Positions 13,313 to 13,884 of a stretch of DNA of 13,884 nt are shown one piece after another (position 1 is the stretch's first letter; each line of letters opens with the position of its first letter). The stretch spans positions 1 through 13,884 of the forward strand of contig DATJFX010000028.1 in assembly GCA_035495465.1 (NCBI GenBank), in the 5' to 3' direction. The stretch is from DATJFX01 sp035495465. GTDB taxonomy: Bacteria; Patescibacteriota; Doudnabacteria; UBA920; O2-02-FULL-48-8. The position numbers were made by a program, and so were the translations under genes. The notes beneath the pieces were generated by a model. That model did not search any database. It had not been told where the DNA came from and saw only the letters and a list, made by a program, of their open reading frames with translations.

Positions 13313-13884
13313 AAATTAGTCCGATTTTTGATTTAACTAAAGCTAGGGTTTGCTCTGCCACTTTATTGGCCTTTTTAGCCCCATTTACGATGACGTTCTG
13401 GATTTTTTTGTCGTCTTGCATGAGTTTGTCTTTATTTTTGCGCATTGGCTTAAAATAATCCGCGATTACTTGGGCCAAAGTGTCCTTAAGCTCCGAATAC
13501 TTTATAGTATTATCATGATACTGCTTTTTAAATTTGTCAACCAAAGCGGGATTGCCGAAATGAGTTAATAGTTCAAACAAATTGAAAACGCCCTTCGGCA
13601 TTTGCCCAGCCGGTGCATCCGTAGCAGTCACGGCCTTAGCCAATTTTTTCTTGATTTCATCAGGTTCATCAAAAATATTGATGTATGAGCCAGGTTCACT
13701 CTTGCTCATTTTGCGTTCTGGTTCAGTTAAACTCATGATGCGTAAAGGTTTTTGCATAAAAGGCTTTATTTCAGTAAACGTTTGACCGAATTTGTTGTTG
13801 AATTTCCGGGCAATAGTATTGGTAAGTTCCAGATGCTGCATTTGATCCTGACCCACAGGTACGTGGGTGGGTTTATAAAGCAAA
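13311..13884 (-). CDS. trpS: Tryptophanyl-tRNA synthetase, C-terminal part (5' end outside window)
   Basis: The frame is open to the right edge, so about 191 C-terminal residues are visible. They contain YKPTHVPVGQDQMQHLELT, the class I TrpRS substrate-binding stretch, and the KMSKS ATP-binding motif (RKMSKSEPGS, about 58 residues into the visible part), followed by a helical C-terminal domain (YFKPMRKNKDKL). The first visible Leu is encoded by TTG and is internal, not the start; the N-terminal HIGH-type motif lies outside. The enzyme charges tRNA-Trp. It is transcribed toward the GC-rich gene and is separated from it by a short hairpin terminator. Confidence 0.94.
   Translation of the reverse strand, partial: LLYKPTHVPVGQDQMQHLELTNTIARKFNNKFGQTFTEIKPFMQKPLRIMSLTEPERKMSKSEPGSYINIFDEPDEIKKKLAKAVTATDAPAGQMPKGVFNLFELLTHFGNPALVDKFKKQYHDNTIKYSELKDTLAQVIADYFKPMRKNKDKLMQDDKKIQNVIVNGAKKANKVAEQTLALVKSKIGLI

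Noticed and set aside
1..13884. CRISPR arrays, tRNA or rRNA genes, IS elements, integrases, toxin-antitoxin pairs
   Set aside because: No regularly spaced repeats, cloverleaf-like segments, transposase motifs or paired small toxin genes could be identified by reading either strand.

Overview
This window looks like chromosomal sequence from a member of the Patescibacteria (Candidate Phyla Radiation). The evidence is compact, mostly AT-rich genes separated by very short gaps, variant motifs in housekeeping proteins (elongation factor P, YchF, FolD), a DUF5667-type membrane protein paired with a sigma factor, and a large secreted protein built from modules I associate with uncultivated Patescibacteria. 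This is inference from protein style; no 16S rRNA is present. The genes read cleanly in the standard bacterial code, with TAA and TGA as stops.

Layout. The left edge holds the 3' end of an unrecognised gene (1-321, +). Convergent to it is a two-gene operon on the minus strand, a sigma-70/ECF-type factor (1034-1576) and a single-pass DUF5667-like protein (345-1037), joined by an ATGA overlap. Diverging from it is a plus-strand redox/one-carbon operon: folD, a thioredoxin-reductase paralogue, a second and more canonical thioredoxin reductase, and a lipoprotein with a CHRD-like domain. It ends in a bidirectional terminator at 4937-4960. From the other side of that terminator runs the minus-strand translation cluster rpsF-ssb-rpsR-efp (6713 down to 4966), preceded by ychF (7877-6825). 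A promoter and leader divergent from ychF drive a 920-residue secreted multidomain protein (8131-10893), closed by a perfectly palindromic bidirectional terminator. Then come an unrecognised minus-strand gene (10949-11485), a divergent phosphomannomutase/phosphoglucomutase gene (11537-12883), a small and strikingly GC-rich minus-strand gene (12905-13237) that looks foreign, and the 3' part of trpS running off the right edge.

How the genes fit together. Most of the window is housekeeping: translation (S6, S18, EF-P, YchF, TrpRS), single-stranded DNA binding, one-carbon metabolism, thiol redox and sugar-phosphate metabolism for envelope polysaccharides. The accessory material is the sigma/DUF5667 pair, the big secreted protein with its structured leader, the lipoprotein, and the GC-rich small gene. 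Promoters are unusually easy to read: six upstream regions carry an extended -10 of the form TGnTAnnnT (mostly TGCTAAAAT or TGCTAGAAT), several so close to the start codon that the mRNAs would be leaderless or nearly so, while other genes have clear Shine-Dalgarno sites.

I found no CRISPR array, transposase, tRNA or rRNA, and no clearly new multi-gene system. The best leads are the GC-rich orphan gene between terminators, the secreted protein and its leader, the variant EF-P tip loop, and the altered cofactor pockets in the folD/thioredoxin-reductase operon.
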